The notes beneath the pieces are model-generated. The model did no database searches. It was not told the origin of the DNA and saw only the letters and a program-made list of their open reading frames with translations. The translations under genes were made by a program, and so were the position numbers. Shown in pieces: positions 13,862 through 25,435 of a stretch of DNA of 64,000 nucleotides (the stretch's first letter is position 1; every line of letters starts with the position of its first letter). This DNA comes from Serilophus lunatus (Eukaryota; Chordata; Aves; Passeriformes; Eurylaimidae), in the NCBI GenBank assembly GCA_013399895.1, contig VXBA01010948.1, forward strand, positions 437,483-501,482, in the 5' to 3' direction.

Positions 13862-14345
13862 TCATAGAATTATTGACCCTTTCAGGTTGGAGAGGATCTT
13901 GGGAAGTCTCTAGTCCAGTCAACACTGAATTCAGGACAAGGTTCTTCAGAGTTTTGTCCTGAAATCCTCCAAGGACAAGTAGATTAAATAAGTTTCACTG
14001 TTCTCAAGGGACAGTGTCCTGTTCTCCTTATATCCAGTCTGAAACTCTCTTGCTTCATTTTATGCCCACTATTGCTTTTTCACCTGCAATGAACTACCAT
14101 GAAAAGCCCAGTTCCATCCCCTCCAAGACCTACGGGCACTGAAGACTGGTGTCAAGTCCAACTGCAAAGCCGTCTGTGCTTCAAGCTCAACAAACTCAGT
14201 TCTATCAGCCTCTCCTCACATGGGAAATGCTGTAGCCCTCACCATCTCAGAGGCATCTGATGAACTCCCTCAAGTATCAAAAATCTGTTGATGACTTTGT
14301 TCTATTGGAAGGCCCAAAACTGGACCTAGAGCATAACCCAAGCAG
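13862..14345 (-). mobile_element. CR1 LINE 3' fragment, diverged
   Basis: Read on the plus strand it begins TCATAGAATTATTGACC..TTTCAGGTTGGAGAGGATCTTGGGAAG, the reverse complement of a CR1 3' end. The expected CR1 landmarks follow: TCTAGTCCAGTC, CTCAAGGGACAGTG, TGCTTTTTCACC, CAACAAACTCAGTTCT, CAGCCTCTCCTCACA and GGCCCAAAACTGGAC. The element lies in minus orientation and is a 5'-truncated, non-autonomous copy, as is usual for CR1. It is more diverged than the copies at 20,655 and 63,058, so it is probably older. Confidence 0.82.
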
Positions 14346-17300
14346 GACACAAGGGTCATGCTGCATCAAGCTATATTAAACAGTCTGGTGTATTATACCT
14401 ACCCTCAAACTGAACTTCTGAATGCTACTGTTAATAGTGCAGTTGCTGGTGTACCAGGCATCATCTCTTTACCGATCTCCATGGCTGATCATGGTTGGAA
14501 ACCAGCAGCCAGGCAGGAAAAGTGAGAAGATGAGTCCTAGTAAACTACAACCTTACTCCTGTCAGGGAACAGGCTTCGTGACTATATGTCCTTCTTACAC
14601 ATACCAGGAGTTCTGACATACTTTATAAACAAAGACATCTCTTTCCCCTAAGACCCTAAACACTTCTGGCATCTATTAACAACTCTGAATTTCCCCAGTG
14701 ACCTTCCTAACTTCTAGTATACAACTAATTTGCTAAGTTAGCACCCTTTTCACATTGCTTAAAACACATGTTGCCAAAAACATAATATAACATATACAGC
14801 TTCTAATTAATGCACAAGTGGCCTAGATAATTTGCATAAACTGTCAGTCACAAAATAGGATAAACTTTTACCATGAAGTTTCAAAAAAATCTAATTAATA
14901 ATTTTCCCCTCTGCATTTTAGGTGATTAGCCTATTATACATATCTGCAAATGGCCTATTATTTCCCACAAAACATTCAGAGCCCAAAGGAAGTCTACAAA
15001 GAGAAACCACACATGGACGTCTAGCACAGCTCTTTCAGAAGCAGAACACTTCAAATTGAGACCTTCTCACTATGAAATAGGTGAACTTGCACGATTTTAC
15101 TCAAGTCTCTTTCCCTTATATTACCAGAAATCCCTTATTCACTGCTGAGATGCAGCACATGAAGGATGAGCTTTCCCTGTTGGGAAGTTAGCTATGGGAT
15201 CAGAAGTCAGTTTATAACAGACACCTGGTCTCAGTTTCAACACAGCTGCTTGTTTCTCATTAAATGAATATTATAAAGCATCTAAAACCAGGCTGAGTGG
15301 AGGGGAGTAAGAACACTTAGATCAGATATTTAGGAAATGAGGGTTTTTTGCAATCTCTTAATTTGTACATCTGACAAAGAGTGGAGGACACAGAAACTTT
15401 TATTGAAAAATTTGCATTACTGTCCCATCAGTGCAAGTCCAAAAACAAAACATGGGGCTGTACATAAACTGAGCATCACATACTACTTTCCAGTTATAAG
15501 TGAGTGTAATATCTGGAGGCATCTATTAGACTATGTGGAATGGAGTAGCTGCCTGCAAGATGGTACCCTCCATGCCTACTGCATCACTTTCTATATGGTT
15601 TCTGCTGAAGATGCTCCTTGGGGAAAGCTCTTGCTCTCCGTTCATCAGAAGCCTTGGAAAGACATCAAAATGGGAAAAAATAACAATTCACTCTAAGTTA
15701 ATAAGGAAGTGCTTTGAATTATAGAATATCTATTAAAATGTCAATTTTTTTCAGACAAGTACTAGTCTAGATTACGCTTGAACTACCTTACTAAGGATTT
15801 TCTATCAATTTTATTGCCTGAGTTGCAACTTGCAATTCAGCACAAATTTGGGCCTGTGTCGTGTTGTGAAAACTGAACACACTGTGAGCAGCTTTCAAAC
15901 GTGGATGCAGTGCTGTTTATGGCAGGATGAGGTTCTGGCTCTTGGAAGTCAAAAAAAAAGAAGTTTTCAGCTTCAGGGTTAGTGACTCCAAAACACCAAT
16001 GTACGCAATCTCTGGGACGGTGACCTGTTGCCTCTTAAGTGCTGTGTGATGGGGAGAGAGTAGGTAAACACCTAATTTCTGAGAATTATTTTGATGAGAG
16101 AATTACACATACTTTGGAAATTCTAGTGGCTACAGAATTATTGTCTAACTTCTCCCAGGGCAGTACAGAGAAAAATCAATGTTAGATTAAATACTCATAA
16201 AATATTCCAAGAGGACAGTAAATAAACTATCCCTACTGCTATATATTGCATCCACTCCTCATTTGTTTAGAGTACAAGCAGTGATGAAATTAATTACTTC
16301 AAAAGGGTGTTCTGAAAACTTAGAAATTTATGTTTTAGTACACAGGTAAATTTTTTTCACTCTTTGCTTTACCTTATTATTTATCGTTGGATTTCTTTAC
16401 TACATAATGTTCCTGAATCTTTCTGGATAACTGACTATTCATGCTCAGGTCATGCGTGAGAGGAGGCACATATTTGACTCATATGCCAGAAGAATGAGAT
16501 TGTGGCTGTGAAAATGAGAAATGTGTAATATGATTAGACTGATCTCTCCCCATCGAGGAAAATCAAAAGTTACTATATAATTTGGTTACAGGTATTCAAT
16601 GGAAAAATGATCCTCATTCTCAGTTATGTATATCCATCTATATTTAAAAAACTATTGATTCTGCAGAATGAGGAAGGTATCTCTGTGCTTCATTATTCCA
16701 AATGACACATGATAAATTATGTTTTTCTATGGACTTTCACAGAGTTTTTTTCAGAGAAGACTCTTCCTCCAGTGCTCAGCTGCTAATCCATTCTTTTACT
16801 GAAGAGATACTACAGCAGAAGATGAAAAAAGTGCCTGGGAGCATGTTAATCATGGAGTGATTGATGCTGCCATTACAAGGAAAGGTTAGACAATATGCTC
16901 AGCAGTTTTTACCGCTATTTACAACACAGTGCCAGTCATCCAAACTAAGGGCTGATCAATGCACAGATTTCAAATTAATTCAATATGACTTCACTGAATC
17001 TAATGGCAATTCATCTATTTTTATTTCTCCTCCTTTTTTCAGCACACAGTTGAAGTCTGAAAATATCTGAACAAGACTTTTATGGTCAGACTACCAAAGC
17101 CAGTTTGTTGCTCTGTCTCTTTGCACATCTCTTCTCATACTCAGGTCAGCCTCTACAAAAGCGACCTAACAAAGCAAACAAAAAGGCAGTAGCCAAAATA
17201 ACAAACTGGGAAAAAATATTAAATTATCACCTCTTTAGAATATTCTTGCATGCTGCACTGTCAACACAACTCGATGTATTTTTACTGGAAGAGATGTGAA

Positions 17301-20300
17301 TTCTGGAATGTGGGCACACTACTAATCCAAACACTATTGAGCTGCAAGTCTAAAAAGGCAAACTTTCTAAAATTTCTGTGAACGTCCTTGTCTTCATAAA
17401 TTATTTGAAGGTAAATAGAACTACTGAATCAAAGAGCAAGAAATTACTTATATGTAGTTTTCTGTCTTTAATACATGGTTTAATTTCTACATATCTTGTT
17501 TACTGTCAGCTGTAAGAAAAAGTAACTCCTGAATATTAACAAAAAAATTCAAGAAATTATCATTTTAATAAAATTACCTTCAGGTGTAAATCCAGGAATG
17601 CATAATTTATTGTCTTTATGCTAATTTATTCAATAACGAGAAGGATTATTAGCTTATGAGCACTTCAATTCCTCTAAATTATTTAACTGACTTTACTAAG
17701 CTTTTTAATTAAAAAGTATAACAAAACTCTTTCACAGCAACATAGATCTTAAGTATACTTGGGCAGTAGATGTTCCTTTCCATCAACATTACTGATTTTA
17801 CTAATATCAGTGTAGTTGCTCTGAAGCAATAACCATAGCAATGAACTCAGTCTTACCTGTTTACATTTGTTTCCAAAATTGAATACACAATTTTCTAATA
17901 AGCTGAAGACAAATCTCCTTGTCCTCTAGTTTATCTTTTCTAGTTAGTCTAATTTCTAAGTCTAAGTTAGTCCAATTTCTGTCATGCATAATACTGTTAA
18001 AACTAAACCAGCCAAGCTGTTACCTGAACCACCATCTTTTCTGGTCATTTAAATGACCATAAGTGAGTATTGTTTTGGTCTGAAAATGCTTGCCTTAGTT
18101 TTTCAGTTTATAGGGGGTTTTTTGTGGTGACAGGTCTCCTTCCATAAACAAACACTAACAGAATTACCAACATAATGCTTCATTAAAGGCTTCCTGGGAT
18201 CACAAACTCATTTGGTGTTCTTCACTTTGAATCTCAATCCAGTCAATCATTACAGATGTGGTCAGTGTCTGTATTTCAGTGGTGTCTGAAGTGGGTCATG
18301 GTCAAGTCAATCACGTAGGATGAAAAGAACAAAACCAACACTGCAATTTATCTCTCATTTTATCATGAACAATGAGTTAACAACATAGCAACTAACTATA
18401 AAGAGCTGCCAAATAGTCTCATATATGATATATTAAAAACTAAAATAAATAGAAAAGAATCAGGTACATTCTCAACAACAATATGCAAAAACACACTCAA
18501 TTCAGGGTGGCTAGATGGACACTATTTAAACCATAATGTAGCTCTCCTATGCTATGAAGTTTAAATGTTCTTTATCAGACCACATTAGTATCTTTAGCAG
18601 GTATCCAGGTTTCCCACTATCACTCTTCCACCAGATCCCAGCAAGTTTCCCTTTGTTCCAGTCATGCAATCAACATACACTGTTGATGCCTCCAGTCTCT
18701 TGTAAGACAGTTGCAAACCCTTCTGCCTGCTGTGTGGTTACATATGAGCAGACTTGGTTTTGTCTAGTGGTATGTTCCCTTGCAACAATGCAGGACAGCC
18801 TCATGAAACAAAGGATTTACCTGAGAGTTGGGGGGGGAAATACGTACGTAAAGCTTTCCTGTGCATCCATGTCTACCAGTGTAAATGTTGACAGGTTTAG
18901 AGCCTCCTCAGCAGCTTCTCTTTATAGATGACACTTTTCTATTCACTTTTAACTCTGATCCAAGGGCTCCCTGGGCTCTACCTGGCACCAGAAGGTAATG
19001 CCAGTCACTAGTCTCCCATTAAATCTTCAAAGAAATTCTTTTCACGATTCCCAGTAATTCCTTCCTTTCAGGACAGATACACTTGCTATCCCTAAAGTTT
19101 CACCTCTCCCATTTAACAGAAGAGCTTAACTCCTCAGTCCGCTGGATCACAGTGTGGACAGAATAGAAAAAGTATCTCCCAAACACATTTGGCAAAAGTA
19201 ATGCCCATATTCTGCCTCAGTTAATAGGACGCTTTCTTGGGGGAAGATCTTAATAATCTATAATGCAAAATCTAATAAGTCCTACATATAAAGTTTAAAA
19301 GAAAGAAGTTTAAAGGGAGGGCTAAAATAAAGACACTCTACACTGTTAACTCTTTTTTTTTTTCTTATTAACTACTATGCACCATCCATTAAGTCAGAAA
19401 CACTACTCAAATTACCTTTTGCAGCAGGCAGTACAAATCCCAAAATACGATAGGACGTTTTGGCTTTCCAGTTCTTGCTACTCCTTGCAATAAATCCCAC
19501 AGCATGCTGCAACCTTTAAAAACCTTTTTGCAATTCTACTTTTCATGCATGAGGTGTAAGAATCACACAAAGAGAGGTCAAAGACATGCCTCTGTGCAAG
19601 AGCCTCCTCATTTGTATGCAGTAGACCAGATTCTCACCAGTTTGTCAATCCTAGTACATAGTTATCACAGTAAGATTTCCAAGATAATTTGTCTTAATCA
19701 CGAAGGCAAAAAATTGCTATGTTTCATAAGCAAAAAGGCACATTTTGACCCACTTCTTTTGTAATTGCTGAAACTACAAATTTATTTTTTTTTCAGCTAG
19801 TCTTTCATTTCAACTAGTTATGTATTGCCGCTAAAGGCATCAGCACTTAAAAAAAAGTTCTTTGGATACAGTTTCCTAGGAAAGTAAAAATTTTAGAGCA
19901 GCAATTACTTGTTTGCTGTAAATCAGGAAATGCCCATAAATGGTTCATAGAATCTTTTAGAAATTGAGGGTTGTAAATTATCCTCAGGAGCAATGATAGA
20001 GATATCTTCTAGATTTCAATTTTTCACTGAAGAGAGAACCAAACAAATAAATAACTAAAACCTTACCAAAAGATGAGGTCAGTGGGAAGAAATCTCCTTG
20101 TTCTCTGTACTGACTCCCTTCCTGAAGCAAAGGGACACTGAAACACACTTCATGAAAATGTGTCTCCAACTATTAACTCAACCAGGGTCTTCAAAACCCA
20201 AAAGATTTTAATAAAAACTCCAAAGGAATAAATTAAAAGGCCTCTCTGTCATCTAAGAAAATTGAGGACAATAAAAAGTGAAAGTACGTAAAAGAACTTA

Positions 20301-20654
20301 ACTTCTCCTGCAACTAAAGACTTTGGTAACATTCTCCAGTCTCACAGGAGCTGTAGATCAATGCAGTATCCTGGAATACATGTGTCCAAAAGCCTAAAAT
20401 AAATTTTAAGGAAAGATCCCAGTTTGGCTGTTAGCAAGGGGCTTCAAACCCTCCATCTACTTCAAAGTGTGGCTCCCAATAAACAGAAAAACTTTCCCAA
20501 GTGAAGACATCTTGGTTGAACTGACCAGAGAGCTGCTGTGCCCTCATACAAGCTTACTAATGGCAACCAACGTTTTTTGTCTCTCATCACCACGAACAAT
20601 TTTTGTCTGTCCCCTTCTTAGACACAAAATTGTCTTGTCTGAGCCAATTAAAGA
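14346..20654. other. Non-coding stretch, no gene recognised
   Basis: AT-rich unique DNA. Open frames of up to 125 codons (15,337-15,696 and 18,554-18,931 on plus) show no domain, no conserved composition and no convincing splice sites. The short frame at 14,422 starts with a hydrophobic run but lacks a splice acceptor in front of it. Confidence 0.5.
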
Positions 20655-21125
20655 GATCACATAATTGTTCAGGTTGAAAAAGACCATTAAGGTCATTGAG
20701 TCCAACCATTAACCCGGAATTGTCAAGTCCACTACTAAACCATGTTCCCAATTGGCACATTACACACCATTTAAATGCCTCCTTGACCCTACCACTTCCC
20801 TGAGCAGCCTGTTCCAATGTTTGATAACCCTTTTTGGAAAGCAACTTCTTTATTGTCAACTTAAACCTCTCCTGGTATGGCTTGAGGCCACTTCCTCTTG
20901 TCCTGTCATTTGTTACTTGGGAAAAGAGGCTGATCACCACCTGGCTACAGTCTTCAAGTAGTTGTAGAGAGTGATAAGGTCCCCCGCTGAGCCTCCTTTT
21001 CCCTAGGGTAAACAACCCCATCTCACTCAGCTGCTCCTCGTAAGACTTGCGGTCCATACCCTTTCACCAGCTTTTGCTTTTCTTTGGACACACTCAAGTC
21101 CCTTTATTCTTGTAGAGCATAAGCA
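20655..21125 (-). mobile_element. CR1 LINE 3' fragment
   Basis: The plus strand reads ATCACATAATTGTTCAGGTTG, then AAAGACCATTAAGGTCATTGAGTCCAACC, CCACTACTAAACCATGT, GCCTGTTCCAATG, CTTGAGGCCACTTCCTCTTG, GATAAGGT-CCC, CTGAGCCTCCTTTTCCC and CAGCTGCTCCTCGTAAGACTTG. This is the reverse complement of the last part of avian CR1 ORF2 and its 3' UTR. Translated on minus, the open frame 20,587-21,057 contains the typical YEEQLSEMGLFTLGKRRL segment of the CR1 C-terminal region. It aligns along most of its length with the copy at 63,058, which is the same subfamily. It is truncated at the 5' end near the LDLSVSK-like coding region, cannot move by itself, and was probably inserted by a full-length CR1 elsewhere. 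Confidence 0.93.
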
Positions 21126-21337
21126 ATGCTGCTTCACTGTAACTAGAAAGGCTGTTGTCACTTACCAGACTTTGGAATAGGTCCTGGTTACAGCAGTGCA
21201 TTGCTCACACCTTTACTTTATCCTTATAAAAACAGCTCAACTAGGAACAAAGGCAATTCCTTTGAATCCAGTCTAGAAGCTGTCCCTTTTACTATTGCAT
21301 TTGTTCAGCAGCCATTGTAATTTTTACTTGCAATCTT

Positions 21338-21353
21338 AAAAAAAAAAAAAAAA
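21338..21353 (+). repeat. Poly(A) run
   Basis: Sixteen consecutive A residues. No processed pseudogene is visible immediately upstream. Confidence 0.9.
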
Positions 21354-21778
21354 GCATTTGCATGGAATTTATCATACTTTAACAGCAGTTCAGTCATTTA
21401 AATACATGGTAAAAGACATCAGTGTTCCAGACTCCCAAATGCCACCATGATTCACATGCAAAGTATGTCTGCCTGTTTCACTAGTATTTCCTAAAAATAG
21501 TTACTATCTGCCAATTTACACACAAATCCATCACTGTTGGAGGGAGGGAGGTAGGTTCATATGCCAACAGTGAATTTTCTCTGCTGTCTTTAATTTAGAT
21601 TTATAATAGTATTTTTTGCAGATAAATACAAGTTAGCAAAATACTGGTCATACTGCAAGGACTTTCATTTCCTTAGGGGAAAGTAGATGCCAAATTGTGA
21701 TAGAAACCCAGGAGGCCATAAAGACTAAATTTTAAGTCCACAGACATTCTATGGTAAGTTGAGCAAATAGGCTTTCCC

Positions 21779-21801
21779 TTTTTTTTTTTTTTCCCCCCCC
21801 C
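21779..21801 (+). repeat. Poly(T)-poly(C) tract
   Basis: A run of T residues passes directly into nine C residues. Sequencing and assembly errors are likely at such tracts. Confidence 0.9.
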
Positions 21802-22781
21802 TGCCAGGGGGATTATAGCTGAATTGCTGTATCTGCAAAATCCAAAGTTCTTTACTGCTACAAAATTATTTTTACTTGGGCCCAAGCTTTATGGTAGCTG
21901 GCTTCCCACTCACGGAAAGTCATAAATTATTTACAAATCTTTGAGTATAAGTCTGTTATGAATACATTAACTGTTCTCTTACCTTCAGAACTCATTAGCA
22001 ACAGGAACAAGTCTTGTAATTCTATTTTCCATTATATATCCCCTGCATATGCTGAACCTGCTGTGCCACTCGAAGTGGTGCATTTCCAACATTAGAATTG
22101 TTTTAAAGAGTGAATTAAAAAAACAAACCGACTATAAGGAAAAGTCTTTTAAAAAAAAAACAACAAACCTTGTTGACCCAGTAGGTAGATGATTTAATGG
22201 GTCTTTATGAACTTTGCCTAGACATAGGGATTTATTGTCAAAACACTGCACATTTTTTAGCCTTGCTTCTAAGGAAATTGAGAACTACAGTCATGTTGCA
22301 TATGCATTTGTCAGTTCTTGGTTAGCCACCTTTGAACCTGTTGGCCAGTATTAAGCAAATCTGACAACTGGGATCAGGGAACAAAGAGGTCTCAAAGGCA
22401 TAATTTAAACAAAACTTGTCATGAATTTAAGTCTGTACAGAAAGTAGAGAGGAGTATTTTGCCCATCCTGGGAGGCAACAGGTGTGCAGGGACAGACAAC
22501 AGGCTAACTCACATCAGCTACAGCCTGGGCTGACATTTGCCCATCAAGCTGAGAACATGGCATGCTGCAGGAGCTAAAAGGGATTAGGGGATGGAGGATA
22601 CAAACCCACACAAACACAAGTCCTCCCACTGAGCCTGCTTGGTTTTTCATGCTGCATCTTTTCATGGTCAGCATCGGTGGGCAGAAAACTTCTGTTTTAA
22701 TTTGTAATGCAAACATGCATATAATTACAAAATAGCAGACACTGCCAAGCTGCTTATAAGAAATAGGCAGTCTGGTCATAT

Positions 22782-22840
22782 GGGGCTAAATGGGATAAAC
22801 TGGAGTCATTCCACTGAATTCAGTGGAAATATGTCAGTTG
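22782..22840. repeat. Ancient fold-back repeat remnant with perfect palindrome
   Basis: The segment GGGGCTAAATGGGATAAA leads into a GGAGTCA arm and a perfect 20-bp palindrome (22,809-22,828) centred on GAATTC. The layout matches the centre of the old amniote fold-back element also seen at 6683 and 24,930 (TCCACTGA-centre-TCAGTGGA). The palindrome is directly visible; the family link is inference. Confidence 0.55.
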
Positions 22841-24924
22841 TGCTACAGCTTTCCTGTAATCTTTCTGTTTTGTTGTTAAAACAGTGACTTTTGGTGTGCC
22901 TTGGAAAATATAAAAATCCTCAGATCTACAGAAATGGCATTGGAGAGATGAGGGATAAAAACCCTTCCTCTCCAACCCCTGGATGCTACATGCCAGCATT
23001 TGGGAACTTCTGTGGAGCACACGAATATCCCCCCGAGCAGTGTCAATACTCTTCCTATTTTCTGTGCATCTCATCAGGTGTTTATTCATGGGAAAGATTA
23101 GAAAAATAACTCCTGCAAAAGGCAGATTGGCCTCTTGGGAGATTAACAGGAAGTCCTAGGGAACCCAAAAATTACAGGTGACAAGTGATACCAAGATGGG
23201 ACAGGAGACTTGCTTCCCTTTAGATCCCAACTGCATAGCCCCACAGCTTGTTTGTGAGCAAGTAGGATACTGTCTCTTCCTGGGCTCAGTGGCAACCCAT
23301 GCAAACCTCTGGTCAGAGAGAGAGAGGCGCTGACATGTTACATTGCAGCAATGTAGATGAGAACTGTATGGGTGTTCTGAATTGCTGTACTTTGACTCTG
23401 CCTTCATGTTTTGCCAAGAACCACTCAGGCAAGCTTTTATAATTGTAAGTATATTAAATATGTGTCTGTATAGATATAGATGATACAGAAATATTCTCCT
23501 GAATAGTAAGTTTAGTCTTATGTACTGATAAAGCAGGCAGCAGTGATTTGCTTTTAACTAGTTAAGCAGTCTGAAGTGATCTAAGAACAAGAAATCAAGG
23601 AAAATGGAACATTACTTCACTCTCCAATCAGTTTGCTTAGTTACAACACTTTTGCCAAATACAAATATAATAGCTCTGCTAAAATTAGGGTATTAGTTCT
23701 AATTACCAGGCACACAAAAATGTCAAAATTCTAGAGCTGAACGGATAATGTTGCCATGGAAATAAGCTTAATTACTACAGACTAGCTAACAAACTTCTCA
23801 ATACTGCTATCTTTACAGGCTACCTCTGCTCCTGAAAGTTTCTGGTATTTTCCTCCCTCAAATGGGTCTAAGTATATCTAGCATTAACAGTTATTAAATT
23901 CAAACATCCCAAGTCTGAGGCTATTCTAAGAACTGCTTGACAGAGGCTAATGCAAGGGAAACACAAAAAGCGGTGCTTAAGTGTAACCATTCCAAACAGT
24001 TAAAATCACGTTTTTGTCAATATAGTAATTCAAACACACCAGGCAATCTGAATTCCCTATGTACATGCAAATAAATCATGTTCTTCCTACACATTTTCTA
24101 CCCCTCACATAGGAGAAAAATTTATGAGGAGAGCCATGTAGCAGAGGCTTTTTCTTCCACTCTCCAGACTTTGCTTAACAATTACTCCTAATGAATACAT
24201 AAAGTGTGTGCATGGACACAAGAAAAAGATCACTGATGAAGAGAATCCTTCCTTTTTTTTTTTTCCTCACAGGAGGAAGCCTCAAGCATGAGCTCAGGTG
24301 CTGAGGAACAGACAGCTCACAGGGCAGAGGAAAGGCAGCATGGTTCACGCTCCAATGTGACCATGACTCCACATGCTGGACATTGTAGGATAAGGGCTCC
24401 AGATGGAATAAGCTGGTTTTGCTGGGGATGAGAGGGCAGAGGACAGGCAGGAGACCCTGGTCCAATCCAGGAACTGTCCAACTGCAGTGGTTGAATGACA
24501 GCTGGCCCTACAGGTTTTGCATGCACTAACATGGAGGACCCTACTCCCTGCCACTTCTTGAGGGAACTTCCATTCACTGCGTATGTATATTGATGCTGCT
24601 TGAAAGGTGGCAGTGCCTCAGCCGAGCTAGACCATTGACACACAATTAACATGACCCACTGACTACCAGCCCACAAGGTAGCAAAGGTGCAAACAGTTAA
24701 AGTGAACTCCAGAAACACCTGGTGGCTGAAAATACTTAATTTCCAGCATTTGGAGGTAGCCTGCAAATTCTTCACTGACAGAAAAAAATTTATCAGATAG
24801 TTTATACACTATGAATAATTTAAGCAGTCTTAATAAACACCTAAAACCAGAAAACCCACAAGGAGCACATTTTACATTGTTCCTTGTTGGTGGACTGTGA
24901 TGTAAACTTGATTACATACAATCT
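22841..24924. other. Non-coding stretch, no gene recognised
   Basis: Includes a slightly GC-richer part at about 24,270-24,780 with overlapping minus-strand frames (the longest is 152 codons, 24,317-24,775) that have no recognisable domain. A T run sits at 24,253-24,264. Confidence 0.5.
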
Positions 24925-24985
24925 GACACAGATGTCACTCTGACTTTAATTACTCCTAATTTATACCAGTTTAAAAGCAAAATAA
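24925..24985. repeat. Ancient fold-back repeat remnant
   Basis: The stretch CACTCTGACTTTAATTACTCC then TAATTTATACCAGTTTAAAAG corresponds to the TTGACTTCAGTGGAGTTACTCC and TGATTTACACCAGTGTAA arms of the same old element seen at 6683 and 22,782. A weaker GATGTAAACTTGATTAC at 24,899 may be the other arm. Confidence 0.5.
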
Positions 24986-25314
24986 TTTGTTTCATTTCCC
25001 AAAGGATAAAAATACTGTTCAGCTCAGAAATATTATTTTTTATGGATTCTTTGTTCATATCATTTTCCAAATATTTCCTTAAATCTATTTAAAATCATGC
25101 ACGCTTGCCAAATTGTACACAGTAATAATTCAGAGTTAATTGATCTCAGAATGACTTTACCAAAAAGTGAAGTTAAATGGCTCTGAACTTCTAAAACTCA
25201 AACTGTACTACATTGTAGAAAAGAATTTCAAATTAGTTCAGAGTCAAAAAAACACGTCTGCTAGTTAGTACATATTTTTTCCTTGATGAAATTGCAAACG
25301 GTGCATCAGTTCTT

Positions 25315-25435
25315 GGATTCACAGAACTTAAGCGCAGAGTAATGAACCAATTATCTTGTCTGACCTCTGCATATGATGAGTTATTGAATTTCATTCATTA
25401 GCTCCTTTATTGAGCCATAGAAGTGGTGACTTACT
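25315..25435 (-). mobile_element. Ancient CR1-clade LINE 3' remnant
   Basis: The plus strand reads CACAGAACTTAAGCGCAGAG, then TTATCTTGTCTGACCTCTGCATA, GTTATTGAATTTCATTCATTAGCTCC and TTTATTGAGCCATAGAAG. This follows the reverse complement of an old CR1 3' region known from crocodilians, turtles and birds (GTCTGACCTCCTGCATA, AGAATTTCACCCAGTTACTCCTG, ATTGAGCCCAATAACTTG). It is far more diverged than the other CR1 pieces in the window, so it predates them. Confidence 0.6.

Larger units (their letters stand above)
21126..22781. other. Non-coding stretch with homopolymer runs
   Basis: Unique DNA holding an A run (21,338-21,353) and a T run joined to a C run (21,779-21,801). Nothing gene-like was seen. 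Confidence 0.55.

Noticed and set aside
14422..14616. Frame starting with a hydrophobic, signal-like run
   Set aside because: No splice acceptor or promoter in front and no donor at a sensible place. Hydrophobic starts are common in T-rich DNA.
20587..21057. 156-codon minus-strand frame
   Set aside because: It is the leftover C-terminal coding part of a CR1 element, not a host gene.
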